The position numbers were made by a program, and so were the translations under genes. The notes below the pieces were generated by a model. The model was not told where the DNA came from. It saw only the letters and a list, made by a program, of their open reading frames with translations, and did no database searches. A stretch of DNA of 64,000 nt from Cupriavidus laharis. GTDB lineage: Bacteria; Pseudomonadota; Gammaproteobacteria; Burkholderiales; Burkholderiaceae. The stretch spans positions 1-64,000 of the forward strand of contig NZ_CAJZAI010000009.1 of NCBI RefSeq assembly GCF_914271435.1. The letters are read 5' to 3'. This document shows, in pieces, positions 45,265 to 56,684 of the stretch. The first letter of the stretch is position 1. Every line of letters starts with the position of its first letter.

Positions 45265-46176
45265 ATGCCATCCGCTTCCACCCCCTCAGCAAAACTCGAC
45301 CTGATCCGCCCGCAGCCGTACACCGACTGGTCGCCCGAGGTGGATGCCGCGACGCAGGCGGATCTGCGCCGCCAGCTCGAGCAGGGCGCGGTGCTCTATT
45401 TCCCGGATCTGCACTTCCGTTTCGAGCCGGGCGAGGAGCGTTTCCTCGACAGCCGCTATTCGGACGGCAAGTCCAAGAACATCAACCTGCGCGCCACTGA
45501 CACCGCCGTGCGCGGCGCGCAGGGCACCGGGCAGGATCTCGCCGACCTGTACCGGCTGATCCGCCGCTATGCCGAGTTCAGCGAAAAGCTGGTGCTGTCT
45601 CTGTTCCCGGAGTACGGCCCGTACATGACGCGCGCCGGCACGTCGCTGCGCCCGAGCGAGATCGCCGGCCGCCCGGTGAGCTGGCGCAAGGACGACACGC
45701 GCCTGCATGTCGACTCCTTCCCATCGAACCCGCTGCTGGGCCAGCGCCTGCTGCGCGTGTTCCACAACATCGACCCTGCGGCGCCGCGCGTCTGGCGCGT
45801 GGGCGAGCCGTTCGCCGATTTTGCGCAACGCTTCGTGCCGAAGACCCACGGCATGTGGCCCGGCCAGGCGTGGCTGATGAAGCAACTTCACATCACCAAG
45901 CGCAAGCGTTCGGAATACGACCACCGCATGCTGCAACTGCACGACCTGGCCAAGGCCGACCTGGACTACCAGGCCAGCGTGCCCCAGCAGGAATTCCAGT
46001 TCCCGCCGGGATCGACGTGGATCGTCTTCAGCGATCAGCTCCTGCACGCGGCCATGCGCGGCCGCGCGATGATGGAGCAGACCATCTACCTGGATCCGAA
46101 GGCCATCTCCGACCATACCCATTCGCCGGAAGCCGTGCTCTCGCGCATGCTGGGCCGGCCGATGCTGGTCTCCTGA
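45265..46176 (+). CDS. kdoO: Kdo 3-hydroxylase (Fe(II)/2-oxoglutarate-dependent)
   Basis: 303 residues. The iron-binding HVDSFPSNP (HxD, about residue 150) and a distal His in LLHAAMRGR form the 2-His-1-carboxylate triad. The length and flanking motifs (SWRKDDTRLH, PRVWRVGEPF) fit the Kdo hydroxylase family known from Burkholderia and Yersinia. It hydroxylates the Kdo residue on lipid A. It lies 150 bp after metK, close to the two lipid A acyltransferases. The start ATG lacks a strong SD. Confidence 0.85.
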   Translation: MPSASTPSAKLDLIRPQPYTDWSPEVDAATQADLRRQLEQGAVLYFPDLHFRFEPGEERFLDSRYSDGKSKNINLRATDTAVRGAQGTGQDLADLYRLIRRYAEFSEKLVLSLFPEYGPYMTRAGTSLRPSEIAGRPVSWRKDDTRLHVDSFPSNPLLGQRLLRVFHNIDPAAPRVWRVGEPFADFAQRFVPKTHGMWPGQAWLMKQLHITKRKRSEYDHRMLQLHDLAKADLDYQASVPQQEFQFPPGSTWIVFSDQLLHAAMRGRAMMEQTIYLDPKAISDHTHSPEAVLSRMLGRPMLVS

Positions 46177-46419
46177 GAGCCCTGAGCGTTCGGCACAGCA
46201 GCATCTTCAGCATGGTCTCGAAGCGCTTGCCGTAGGGCGGCGCGAGCAGGCCGGCGCCGTCCAGGCACGCCTGGTGGGCGGCAACGCTCTGGCTTCCGCC
46301 GGCCGCCGGCCTTCACTTCCCGCGGGGGCAGCGCCTACACTGGTCTTCAGGCTTGCCATCCTCCGGAGCGGGCAGAGGGCGCACGCCCCGCCGCAATCTC
46401 CGGGGTCGCGGGGAGACAG

Positions 46420-48099
46420 ATGGAAACCACGTATGACTATGTCGTTGTCGGCGCGGGTTCGGCCGGGTGCGCGCTGGCCGGGCGCCTGGCCGACAGCGGC
46501 AGCGACAGTATTGCGCTGATCGAGGCAGGCCGTCACGACCACCATGTGCTGGTGCGCACACCTGCGGGCGCCGCAGTGATGCTGCCGCGCGCCGGTGCGC
46601 GCAATTACGCCTATGAGACCGTGCCGCAGCCGGGGCTGAACGGCAGGCGCGGCTTCCAGCCAAGGGGACGCGGGCTGGGCGGCAGCTCGTCGATCAATGC
46701 CATGATCTACACGCGCGGCCGGCCGGCGGACTACGACGCGTGGGCCGCGGCGGGCTGCGATGGCTGGTCCTGGGACGACGTGCTGCCGTATTTCCGCCGC
46801 GCCGAGTGCAACGCGCGCGTGGCCGGCAGCGACGACGATCCGCTGCACGGCGGTACTGGCCCGCTCCATGTGTCCGACCTGCGCACGCCCAATCCATTCG
46901 GCCAGCATTTCATCGACGCCGCGCAGCAGGCCGGCTACGCGCGCAACGACGATTTCAACGGCGAAGAGCAGGAAGGTGTCGGCTGGTACCAGGTCACGCA
47001 GCACGAAGGCGAGCGCTGGAACGCCGCGCGTGCCTACCTGCATGGCGGAAACGCACGCGACAAGGCCTGTAACGGCGGACGTGCCGGCCTGCACGTGCTG
47101 ACCGGCATGCAGGTGCTGCGTATTGTTTTCGAAGGCAGGCATGCGGTGGGCGTGCTGGCTGTCCGCAATGGCCGCCAGCACCTGCTGCGCGCGCGCCATG
47201 ACGTGATCCTGTCGGCCGGCACCTTCGGCTCGCCACAACTGCTGATGGCATCCGGTGTCGGGCCGGCGGCGCACCTGCGCGAGCTTGGCATACCGGTGGT
47301 GCATGACCTGCCGGGTGTGGGCGGCAACCTGCAGGACCACCTCGACATCATCCTGCAGAAGCGCCTGGCCGCGCCGGAGCTGTTCGGCCTGTCGCTGGGC
47401 GGCGCCTTGCACCTGCTGTCCGAGATGCTGCGCTACCGGCGCGAGCGCGCGGGCATGATGAGCTCGAATTTTGCCGAGGCGGGCGCGTTCATTCGCAGCC
47501 GTCCCGACCTGGCCGAGCCCGACCTGCAGCTGCATTTCGTGGTGGGCATGGCCGACGACCACATGCGCAGGATCCGCTTCGGCCATGGCTATTCATGCCA
47601 CGTGTGCGTGCTGCGCCCACGCAGCCGCGGAGAAGTCCGGCTGGCCTCACCCGACATGCGGCGGCCGCCGCGCATCGATCCCGGCTATCTTTCCGATGCG
47701 CGCGACCTCGACGACATGGTGGCCGGCGTGAAGATCGTGCGCCGGATCTTTGCGCAGCCGCAGCTTGCGTGCTTTGGCGGCCGGGAGCTGTATTCCGCGC
47801 ACCTGCGTGCCGATGGCAGCGACGACGCGGCCGTGCGCGAGATGATCCGCGAGCGCGCGGACACCATCTACCACCCGGTGGGCACGTGCCGCATGGGTAT
47901 GGATGCGCTGGCGGTGGTCGATCCGCAACTGCGCGTGCGCGGGGTCGAGGGCCTGCGCGTGGTCGACGCCTCGATCATGCCGACGCTGGTTGGCGGCAAC
48001 ACCAATGCGCCCGCCATCATGATCGGCGAGCGCGCGCACGACCTGATCCGCTACGCGCCGCGCGTGCTGCTGCGGATTCGCGAGACCATGGAAGCCTGA
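46420..48099 (+). CDS. GMC-family FAD-dependent oxidoreductase
   Basis: 559 residues. FAD-binding YVVVGAGSAGCALAGRL at the N-terminus, the GMC signature GLGGSSSINAMIYTRG, then SAGTFGSPQLLMASGVGP. Active-site His/Asn are in YHPVGTCRMG and GGNTNAPAIM. It resembles choline dehydrogenase and long-chain alcohol dehydrogenases (AlkJ); the substrate cannot be fixed. GGGGAGA precedes the ATG. It is convergent with aidB, 12 bp apart. The 243 bp upstream gap holds no clear gene. Confidence 0.88.
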   Translation: METTYDYVVVGAGSAGCALAGRLADSGSDSIALIEAGRHDHHVLVRTPAGAAVMLPRAGARNYAYETVPQPGLNGRRGFQPRGRGLGGSSSINAMIYTRGRPADYDAWAAAGCDGWSWDDVLPYFRRAECNARVAGSDDDPLHGGTGPLHVSDLRTPNPFGQHFIDAAQQAGYARNDDFNGEEQEGVGWYQVTQHEGERWNAARAYLHGGNARDKACNGGRAGLHVLTGMQVLRIVFEGRHAVGVLAVRNGRQHLLRARHDVILSAGTFGSPQLLMASGVGPAAHLRELGIPVVHDLPGVGGNLQDHLDIILQKRLAAPELFGLSLGGALHLLSEMLRYRRERAGMMSSNFAEAGAFIRSRPDLAEPDLQLHFVVGMADDHMRRIRFGHGYSCHVCVLRPRSRGEVRLASPDMRRPPRIDPGYLSDARDLDDMVAGVKIVRRIFAQPQLACFGGRELYSAHLRADGSDDAAVREMIRERADTIYHPVGTCRMGMDALAVVDPQLRVRGVEGLRVVDASIMPTLVGGNTNAPAIMIGERAHDLIRYAPRVLLRIRETMEA

Positions 48100-48111
48100 G
48101 GAGCGGGACTG

Positions 48112-49773
48112 TCAGGCACTCCAGCCGCGCTCGAACACCCGCTTCAGCGCTTCGGCCTCCATGTCGAGCGTGCCGAACACGCGCCCGTGCTGCCGGCCCA
48201 GCCGGCTCGCGACGAAGGCCTCGGCGTTTTCCGCGTCGGCATGCGACAGCATCAGCGCGGCCTGCGCGGTCAGCACCAGCCCCTGTGCGAAGCGCCGTGC
48301 ATTGGCTTCGAGCTGCTCCGCGGGCTCGCGCAGCATCGCCTGCAGCGAGGCCAGTTCCGCACGCACGGCAGGGTGTGCCGTGGCGCGGCGCGACAGGTCC
48401 TGCAGCAGCAGGGCCGCGTCATCGGGGGTGCGCTGGATCGCGCGCAGCACGTCCAGGCACATGATGTTGCCCGAGCCTTCCCAGATCGAGTTGACCGGCG
48501 CTTCACGATAGAGGCGGGCCATCGGGCCGTCTTCGACATAGCCGTTTCCGCCCCAGACCTCCATGGCCTCGCCGGTGGCCTCGATCGAACGCTTGCAGAT
48601 CCAGAACTTGGCTGCAGGCGTGACCACGCGCTTCCAGGCCGCGGCAAGCGGGTCGCTGTCGGCATGCTCGAAGGCGTGGGCCAGTTCCACCATCAGCAGC
48701 GTGGCGGCCTCGCTTTCGAGCGCGAGGTCGGCCAGCACGTTGCGCATCAGCGGCTGGTCTGCCAGCAGCCGGCCAAAGGCGCTGCGGTGTCGCGTGTGGT
48801 GCAGCGCCTGTACGTAGGCGGCGCGCAGGATCGCGGCGCTGCCGATCACGCAATCGAGCCGTGTATTGGTGGCCATCTCGATGATGGTCGGGATGCCGCG
48901 GCCTTCCTTGCCGATCAGGATGCCGCTGGCCTCGCGGAACTCGACTTCGCTGCTGCTGTTGGAGCGGTTGCCAAGCTTGTCCTTCAGGCGCTGGATCTGG
49001 ACCGGGTTCTTGCTGCCGTCGTCGCGAAAGCGCGGCACGAAGAAGCACGACAGCGGCCCGTCTTCGGCGCCCATGCGCGCGACTACGAGGTGTGCGTCGC
49101 ACATCGGCGCCGAGAAGAACCACTTGTGGCCGGTCAGCAGGTACTCGGCACCGCGGCCTTCGCCACGCACGGGGCGGGCCACCGTGCTGTTGGCGCGCAC
49201 ATCGGAGCCGCCCTGCTTCTCGGTCATGCCCATGCCGATCATGATCGCGGTCTTGTCGCGCCATGGCAGGTCGCGCGCGTCATGGTCCTTCGCGTACAGG
49301 CGCGGCTCGAGTTCGGCGAACAGCGCGGTTTCCTTGCGCAGCACGGGAATGCTTGCGAAGGTCATGGTGGTCGGGCAAAGCGATCCCGACTCGACCTGCG
49401 CCTGCAGGAAATAGCCCGCCGTGCGCGCCATCCAGGCACCCGCGCGCGGCTCGGCAAACGGCAGCGCCTGCAGCTGCTGGCTGCGCAGCAGTGAGAGCAG
49501 CGCATGCCAGCTCGGGTGGAAAGTGACCTGGTCGATGCGCTCGCCGGTGCGGTTGTGCGTATGCAGCTCGGGCACGTACCGGTTGGCATCGGCGCCCCAG
49601 GCCAGCACCTCGGGCTCGCCCAGGCGAGCGCCGTAGCTGGTCAGCGCCGCGGCGTGCCAGCCGCCGCCCAGGCGCTCCAGCGCGTCGCTGACGATGGGGT
49701 CGCAGCCAAAGAGGTTGTAGTGCGCGAGATCCGGCACTTGGTTGAAGACGCGGTGCGTGGCGGCGTCGGTCAT
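48112..49773 (-). CDS. aidB: AidB-type acyl-CoA dehydrogenase
   Basis: 553 residues. Acyl-CoA dehydrogenase fold: GMGMTEKQGGSDVR (flavin/substrate loop), LTGHKWFFSAPMCD, VEFREASGILIG, and GGNGYVEDGPMARLYREAPVNSIWEGSGN near the end of the core, with a long C-terminal helical domain as in AidB. Family knowledge: AidB is induced in the adaptive response to alkylation and binds DNA. The Asn-Ser run (GNRSNSSSEVEF) is typical. AGGAGA sits just upstream of ATG 49773. Confidence 0.9.
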   Translation of the reverse strand: MTDAATHRVFNQVPDLAHYNLFGCDPIVSDALERLGGGWHAAALTSYGARLGEPEVLAWGADANRYVPELHTHNRTGERIDQVTFHPSWHALLSLLRSQQLQALPFAEPRAGAWMARTAGYFLQAQVESGSLCPTTMTFASIPVLRKETALFAELEPRLYAKDHDARDLPWRDKTAIMIGMGMTEKQGGSDVRANSTVARPVRGEGRGAEYLLTGHKWFFSAPMCDAHLVVARMGAEDGPLSCFFVPRFRDDGSKNPVQIQRLKDKLGNRSNSSSEVEFREASGILIGKEGRGIPTIIEMATNTRLDCVIGSAAILRAAYVQALHHTRHRSAFGRLLADQPLMRNVLADLALESEAATLLMVELAHAFEHADSDPLAAAWKRVVTPAAKFWICKRSIEATGEAMEVWGGNGYVEDGPMARLYREAPVNSIWEGSGNIMCLDVLRAIQRTPDDAALLLQDLSRRATAHPAVRAELASLQAMLREPAEQLEANARRFAQGLVLTAQAALMLSHADAENAEAFVASRLGRQHGRVFGTLDMEAEALKRVFERGWSA

Positions 49774-49920
49774 GATGTCTCCTGGATCGGCTTGCCTTTG
49801 ATTGCATGGTAGAGCACGTAGCGAGCCCCACGAGTGCGCTGCGGTGCCCCTGTCGACGATTCTTGCGGTGCAGCATGGGCAATTCGATACTCCTGCGCAC
49901 AGCTGTGGCACCACGAATGA

Positions 49921-52056
<2,136 letters not shown>

Positions 52057-52189
52057 GGCAGTTCGGGCATGGTTCGCACCCATGCCCGCGTTCTATTCGC
52101 CCGTCGCGCAGCGCCTCGCGCGCGGGCAATCGGATAACAGGAGGCCGCAGGCGGCGCGCACCGATGCGCCGTCCTGCGGCACGCAACTC

Positions 52190-53398
52190 ATGACAGCAGT
52201 GCAGTCCTTTGATGTCGCCATCCTTGGTGCCGGCCTGGCCGGCCGCCTGGCCGCATGGCAGCTCGTGCGCCAGGGCGCGCGCGTGGCGCTGGTCGAGCGC
52301 GGCAGCCCGGACGGGTCCGGCTCCGCCGCGCACGTGGCCGCCGCCATGCTGGCGCCGCTGGCGGAGTCGGCCATTGCCGAGCGCCGCATCGTCGATCTTG
52401 GCATCGCCAGCGTCGACCTGTGGCGCGCGTGGCTCGCGCAGTTGCCGGAGCCGGTGTTCTTCCAGGAGGACGGCACGCTGGTGGTCTGGCATGCGCGCGA
52501 CCGTGGCGAGATGTCGCTGTTCACGAGCCGCGTGCGCGCGGTGTCGCCGCCGGAACTGGTGGCGCAGCGCATGCGCGCGCTGGACGGCAAGGGCGTGGGC
52601 GAAGTGGAACCCGCGCTGGCGGGCCGCTTCACGCAGGGCCTGCTGCTGGCCGGCGAAGGCCAGCTCGACAACCGTGGTGCGCTGCGTGCGCTGCTGTCCT
52701 GCGCGGTCAGCGAAGGCGTGCATTGCGTCTGGGAAGCGGGCGAGGCCGACGTTGCCTGCCTGCCGTCGCTCGGTATCCGCGCACGCGTGGTGCTCGACTG
52801 CCGCGGCCTGGGCGCGCGCGCCGCATGGCCGGCCGAGCCGGGCAAGGGCGGCCACGGCGCGATGCCGGGCCTGCGCGGGCTGCGTGGCGAAGTCATACGC
52901 GTGCATGCGCCCGACGTGAAGCTGCATCGCCCGGTGCGCATGCTGCATCCGCGCTATCCGATCTATATCGCGCCCAAGCCCAACGACCTGTACGTGATCG
53001 GCGCCACCGAACTGGAAAGCGAGGACGATTCCCCGGTGAGCGTGCGTTCCGCGCTGGAGCTGCTGTCGGCCGCGCACTCGCTGCACCCCGCGTTCGGCGA
53101 GGCGCGCGTGCTTGAACTGAACGTGCAGCGCCGTCCCACGCGCCCCGACCACCTGCCTGCGATCCGCGTGGACCAGCAGGCGCGCGTGGTGCGCGTGAAC
53201 GGTCTGTACCGCCACGGCTTCCTGATCGCGCCCGCGGTTACCGAAGCAGCCTGCGCGGTAGTGAAGGCCCTGCTCAATGATGACCCGGCCGCGCACGCGG
53301 TGCCGGCCGCGCTGCGCTGGCCCGGCATGATCGAGGCCGTGACGGAAACACCCGCGCTCGCCGGTGCCCCTGTGGACCACTCCGGCCTGCTGCACTGA
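52190..53398 (+). CDS. thiO: FAD-dependent glycine oxidase ThiO
   Basis: 402 residues. FAD fold at the N-terminus (VAILGAGLAGRLAAWQLVRQGARVALVE), DAO-family middle, and LYRHGFLIAPAVTEA near the end, as in ThiO. It makes iminoglycine for thiazole synthesis. ATG 52190 is chosen because the Rossmann strand begins eight residues in; an in-frame ATG at 52082 adds 36 unlikely residues. Neither has a good SD. It is placed between thiC and thiS. Confidence 0.88.
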   Translation: MTAVQSFDVAILGAGLAGRLAAWQLVRQGARVALVERGSPDGSGSAAHVAAAMLAPLAESAIAERRIVDLGIASVDLWRAWLAQLPEPVFFQEDGTLVVWHARDRGEMSLFTSRVRAVSPPELVAQRMRALDGKGVGEVEPALAGRFTQGLLLAGEGQLDNRGALRALLSCAVSEGVHCVWEAGEADVACLPSLGIRARVVLDCRGLGARAAWPAEPGKGGHGAMPGLRGLRGEVIRVHAPDVKLHRPVRMLHPRYPIYIAPKPNDLYVIGATELESEDDSPVSVRSALELLSAAHSLHPAFGEARVLELNVQRRPTRPDHLPAIRVDQQARVVRVNGLYRHGFLIAPAVTEAACAVVKALLNDDPAAHAVPAALRWPGMIEAVTETPALAGAPVDHSGLLH

Positions 53399-53408
53399 TG
53401 CTGAACCC

Positions 53409-53606
53409 ATGGATATCCTGCTGAACGGCCGCCCCTTCGCTGTCGCCGACGCCGCCACGCTGGCGGACGCGGTGGTTGCGGCCAAGATTGCCCCGCCGTT
53501 CGCCGCGGCGGTCAACGGCCAATTCGTGCCGCGCGCGGCGCACGCGGCCACGCCACTCGCGGCCGGCGACCGCATCGACCTCGTCCAACCCGTGACGGGA
53601 GGCTGA
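53409..53606 (+). CDS. thiS: Sulfur carrier protein ThiS
   Basis: 65 residues, ubiquitin-like fold, ending in the required Gly-Gly (PVTGG), which is adenylated and thiocarboxylated. MDILLNGRPF is the normal start, 10 bp after the thiO stop, and thiG begins 4 bp after its stop. It donates sulfur to the thiazole ring. Confidence 0.93.
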   Translation: MDILLNGRPFAVADAATLADAVVAAKIAPPFAAAVNGQFVPRAAHAATPLAAGDRIDLVQPVTGG

Positions 53607-53610
53607 CCCC

Positions 53611-54447
53611 ATGACATTCGAACCGACAGAAACCCTGCGCGACCCGTTCGTGCTCTATGGCGAGTCCTTCGGCTCGCGCCTGCTGCTGGGCACGGCCCGC
53701 TATCCGTCGCCGGCCACGCTGCAGGCGGCCGTCGAGATCTCGCACCCGGCCATGGTGACCGTGGCGCTGCGCCGCCAGGGCGCGGTGGGCGAAGGTGAGG
53801 GCGGCCAGGCCTTCTGGCAGATGCTCAAGGGACTGGGCGTGCCAGTGCTGCCCAACACTGCTGGCTGCTTTGCCCCGCAAGAGGTCATCACCACTGCCAT
53901 GATGGCGCGCGAGGTATTCGAGACCGACTGGATCAAGCTGGAACTGATCGGCGACGACTACACGCTGCAGCCCGACACGCTGAACCTGCCCGCCGTGGCG
54001 GAAACGCTGATCAAGGAAGGCTTCAAGGTGTTGCCGTACTGCACCGAGGACCTGGTGCTGTGCCGCCGCCTGCTCGACGTGGGCTGCCAGGCGCTGATGC
54101 CGTGGGCCGCGCCGATCGGCACCGGTCGTGGCGCCATCAATCCGCACGCCATGCGCGTGCTGCGCGAGCGCCTGCCCGACACGCCGCTGATCGTCGATGC
54201 CGGCCTGGGCCTGCCGTCGCATGCTGCGCAGGTGCTGGAGTGGGGCTATGACGGCGTGCTGCTGAACACCGCCGTGGCGCAGGCCGCCTATCCGGTCAAC
54301 ATGGCACGCGCGTTCGCGCAGGCCGTGGAAGCGGGCCGTACCGCCTACCTGGCGGGGCCGATGCCCGAGCGCGAAGTCGCGCAGGCCAGCACCCCGGTGG
54401 TCGGCATGCCGTTCTGGCACGCCGAAGGCGCGGAGAACCGGGCATGA
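53611..54447 (+). CDS. thiG: Thiazole synthase
   Basis: 278 residues, TIM barrel. The Schiff-base Lys lies in ETDWIKLELIGD; DAGLGLPSHAAQVLEWGYDG and LLNTAVAQA are typical. It condenses DXP, dehydroglycine and ThiS thiocarboxylate. It lies between thiS and thiE; its stop overlaps the thiE ATG (ATGA). Confidence 0.96.
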   Translation: MTFEPTETLRDPFVLYGESFGSRLLLGTARYPSPATLQAAVEISHPAMVTVALRRQGAVGEGEGGQAFWQMLKGLGVPVLPNTAGCFAPQEVITTAMMAREVFETDWIKLELIGDDYTLQPDTLNLPAVAETLIKEGFKVLPYCTEDLVLCRRLLDVGCQALMPWAAPIGTGRGAINPHAMRVLRERLPDTPLIVDAGLGLPSHAAQVLEWGYDGVLLNTAVAQAAYPVNMARAFAQAVEAGRTAYLAGPMPEREVAQASTPVVGMPFWHAEGAENRA

Positions 54448-55580
54448 CCCGCCACGCGGTACATGCCGCGAGCGACGGCCCGTTGCGCCAGGCTGTGCTG
54501 GAGCACTATGGCGAGACTTTTGGCGTGTCCGATCACCCGTGGCAGGCGTGGCGGCTCGCCGACGCGCCCGCCAGCCCTGGTGCCTGCGACGTGCTGCTGT
54601 CCGATGGCGAGGCCGATGCCGACCTGGTCGCACGCGTTGCCGCCGCTGGCGCTACGCTGATCGAGACCGACCGCGAAGGCGGGAAGTGGATCGACACGGT
54701 GCATTCGCCGATGGGCACGTGGGTGCTTTCCGTTCGCGCGGACGATGACCAGGCGCACTCGCCGGCGTTCGTCGCGGTGCTGCTGGCCTGCCTGTCGCTG
54801 CATTTCCCCGCGCATGACGCGCTGTGCCTGGCACGCGCGTGGCGTCCGGGCTCGGCCGAATGGCCGACCGAGTTCGAGCGCTTCCCGCGCGTGCGCCATG
54901 CTGCGCTGGTGGCGCCTGAAGCCTCGGTGCCGGCCTTTGCGCCGTGCCCGCCGGCGCTTGGTCTCTACGCCGTGGTGCCTAGCGCAGAATGGATCGAGAA
55001 GCTGGTGCCGCTGGGTGTGCCGACTGTGCAGTTGCGTTTCAAGTCGGATGATCCTGGCGCTGTCCGCGCGGAAGTGGCGCGCGCGGCGAAGGCTGCAAAG
55101 GGGTCGCAGTCGCGGTTGTTTATCAATGACCACTGGCGGGTTGCTGTCGAACTGCATGCCGCCAGCGGTGGCGATAGCGGGATCTATGGCATCCACCTCG
55201 GCCAGGAAGACCTGGAAGAGGCTGATCTCGATGTCCTGCGTGCGTCCGGCCTGCGCTTGGGCGTGTCCACGCATGGCTATGCGGAGATGGTGCGCGTGGC
55301 GGCGATCCGGCCAAGTTATCTGGCGCTCGGGGCGATTTTCCCGACTACCACCAAGGTCATGCCGACGGCGCCGCAGGGAATGGGGCGCTTCCAAGCGTAT
55401 GTGAAGCTGATGCAGCCGGTGATTCCGTCTTTGGTTGGTATTGGCGGAGTCAATGCATCGAACATGCAGCAAGTGCTCGCCATTGGTGTCGGCAGCGCTG
55501 CCGTTGTACGGGCGATCACAGAGGCCCACGACGTCCCGGCAGCCGTGGCGCATCTGGTCGGCCTGTTCCCCGCCGACTAA
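54444..55580 (+). CDS. thiE: Thiamin-phosphate synthase ThiE with an extra N-terminal domain
   Basis: 378 residues. Residues about 170–378 are ThiE: VQLRFKSDD, LFINDHWRVAV, GIHLGQEDL, GVSTHGYAEM, FPTTTK and VGIGGVNASN. It joins HMP-PP and thiazole phosphate. The first ~165 residues are extra. They begin right at the thiG overlap, and their second half (QAHSPAFVAVLLACLSLHFPAHDAL) recalls the C-terminal helices of ThiD-like kinases but lacks the GTGC anion hole, so they may be a dead HMP kinase domain. The 3' end of the gene is noticeably AT-richer than the 5' end. Confidence 0.88.
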   Translation: MTRHAVHAASDGPLRQAVLEHYGETFGVSDHPWQAWRLADAPASPGACDVLLSDGEADADLVARVAAAGATLIETDREGGKWIDTVHSPMGTWVLSVRADDDQAHSPAFVAVLLACLSLHFPAHDALCLARAWRPGSAEWPTEFERFPRVRHAALVAPEASVPAFAPCPPALGLYAVVPSAEWIEKLVPLGVPTVQLRFKSDDPGAVRAEVARAAKAAKGSQSRLFINDHWRVAVELHAASGGDSGIYGIHLGQEDLEEADLDVLRASGLRLGVSTHGYAEMVRVAAIRPSYLALGAIFPTTTKVMPTAPQGMGRFQAYVKLMQPVIPSLVGIGGVNASNMQQVLAIGVGSAAVVRAITEAHDVPAAVAHLVGLFPAD

Positions 55581-55607
55581 GCATGCTTTGACGGGATATC
55601 CAATGGC

Positions 55608-55623
55608 GCTATACTTGTATAGC
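55608..55623. promoter_or_regulatory. Perfect palindrome, probable RelB operator
   Basis: GCTATAC-TT-GTATAGC, two exact 7-bp arms, ending 16 bp before the antitoxin ATG. The TATAC/GTATA core may overlap the -10. Typical for autoregulation of a toxin–antitoxin operon by its RHH antitoxin. Confidence 0.65.
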
Positions 55624-55639
55624 AACTTTGGAGCCCGTC

Positions 55640-55864
55640 ATGCTTGCCATCCGATTACCTGACGAAATCGAGGAGCGCCTCGAAGCCTTGGCCAAGCGGA
55701 CAGGTCGCACGAAGACCTTTTATGCGCGCGAAGCCATCGTGCAACACCTGGACGATCTCGAAGACCTGTATCTGGCAGACAAGATTGCCGCCCGTGTCCA
55801 CGCAGGGGAAGAATCGACGGTAACACTCGATGAGCTGGAGGCGCGGCTTGGCCTGGCGGATTGA
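55640..55864 (+). CDS. RelB/DinJ-type ribbon-helix-helix antitoxin
   Basis: 74 residues. MLAIRLPDEIEERLEALAKRTG is the RHH DNA-binding part; the acidic C-terminus (TLDELEARLGLAD) would wrap the toxin. ATG 55640 is chosen by family start and TTGGAG 8 nt upstream. The 3' end overlaps the toxin start by 35 nt, the usual coupled order. It sits just after the thi operon. Confidence 0.85.
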   Translation: MLAIRLPDEIEERLEALAKRTGRTKTFYAREAIVQHLDDLEDLYLADKIAARVHAGEESTVTLDELEARLGLAD

Positions 55865-56117
55865 AGTTACGCAAACGGCTGAGAAGCAACTTGCCAAGCT
55901 GGATCGTCCTGTCGCCAGGCGTCTGGTCGCATTCCTGCGCGAGCGGATCGCAGTCGCCGATGATCCGCGCTCGCTTGGCCAGGCTTTGAAGGGCGGCGAA
56001 CTCGGTGAGTATTGGAAATACCGCGTCGGGGAGTGGCGGCTGATCTGCCAGATCGAAGATTCGCGCATTACGGTGGTGGTGCTGCGGTTGGGCAATCGCA
56101 AGGATGTTTACTGCTGA
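55830..56117 (+). CDS. RelE/ParE-family toxin
   Basis: 95 residues from ATG 55830, or 89 from TTG 55848, which gives the more typical opening MAWRIEVTQTAEKQLAKL. YWKYRVGEWRLICQIED and VVLRLGNRKDVY are the RelE core with the conserved Arg residues and terminal Tyr. Family knowledge: a ribosome-dependent mRNase or gyrase-targeting toxin. Frame intact, so the pair looks functional. Confidence 0.85.
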   Translation: MSWRRGLAWRIEVTQTAEKQLAKLDRPVARRLVAFLRERIAVADDPRSLGQALKGGELGEYWKYRVGEWRLICQIEDSRITVVVLRLGNRKDVYC

Positions 56118-56237
56118 TGTTGCGGGAAACGCAGTGGGCAATATTTGTGCGACATTCGCCCAGCGTTGGGAGCCAGTTCAGACCCCCCGCTATCATGTCG
56201 TGCTGCATCCCCGGCCAATCACCCAGCGTTCCCCATC

Positions 56238-56684
56238 ATGTCCAGCCCGATCGAGATCATCCCCGCCGCCCCCGGCACGCCCGAAAAACCGTACTTCGGC
56301 ATCGACGTCCCGCTGATGCGCTATTTCGGCCTGCAGCCGGAGCTGATCGAAGCGGACTATTGCCGCACGCGCCTCCCCGCGCACCCGCAACTCGTGAACA
56401 GCCGCGGCGACGTGCACGGCGGTACGCTGATGGCAACGCTGGACTTCACGCTGAGCGGTGCGGCGCGTTCGCACGCACCGACGGAAACCGGCGTGATCAC
56501 AATCGATATGTCCACACATTTCCTGGCCGCGGCGCGCGGCGAGCTGACGCTTGAAGCCCGCTGCATGCGCCGCGGCGCCCGCATTGCCTTCTGCGAGGGC
56601 GAGGTGAAGGACGCTTCGGGCACGGTGGTGTGCGTCGCGCGCGCGGCCTTCAAGCTGGTGCCGCTGTCGAGCGGCGGCAACTGA
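56238..56684 (+). CDS. PaaI-family hot-dog thioesterase
   Basis: 148 residues. LVNSRGDVHGGTLMATLDFTLSGAA holds the PaaI active-site pattern (HGG with a following Asp); TIDMSTHFLAAARGELT follows. It hydrolyses acyl-CoA or aryl-CoA, substrate unknown. ATG 56238 is set by homology. It is convergent with the PGDYG gene: its stop and that gene's stop are adjacent (56684/56685). Confidence 0.82.
   Translation: MSSPIEIIPAAPGTPEKPYFGIDVPLMRYFGLQPELIEADYCRTRLPAHPQLVNSRGDVHGGTLMATLDFTLSGAARSHAPTETGVITIDMSTHFLAAARGELTLEARCMRRGARIAFCEGEVKDASGTVVCVARAAFKLVPLSSGGN

Noticed and set aside
46190..46330. Possible gene remnant on the minus strand after kdoO (a frame reading …LLAPPYGKRFETMLKM…)
   Set aside because: The stretch looks somewhat coding-like but is short, has no start or SD and runs into kdoO. 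I could not match it to a family.
52082..52189. An upstream start for thiO at ATG 52082
   Set aside because: It would add 36 residues before the FAD-binding strand, with no SD and no family support.
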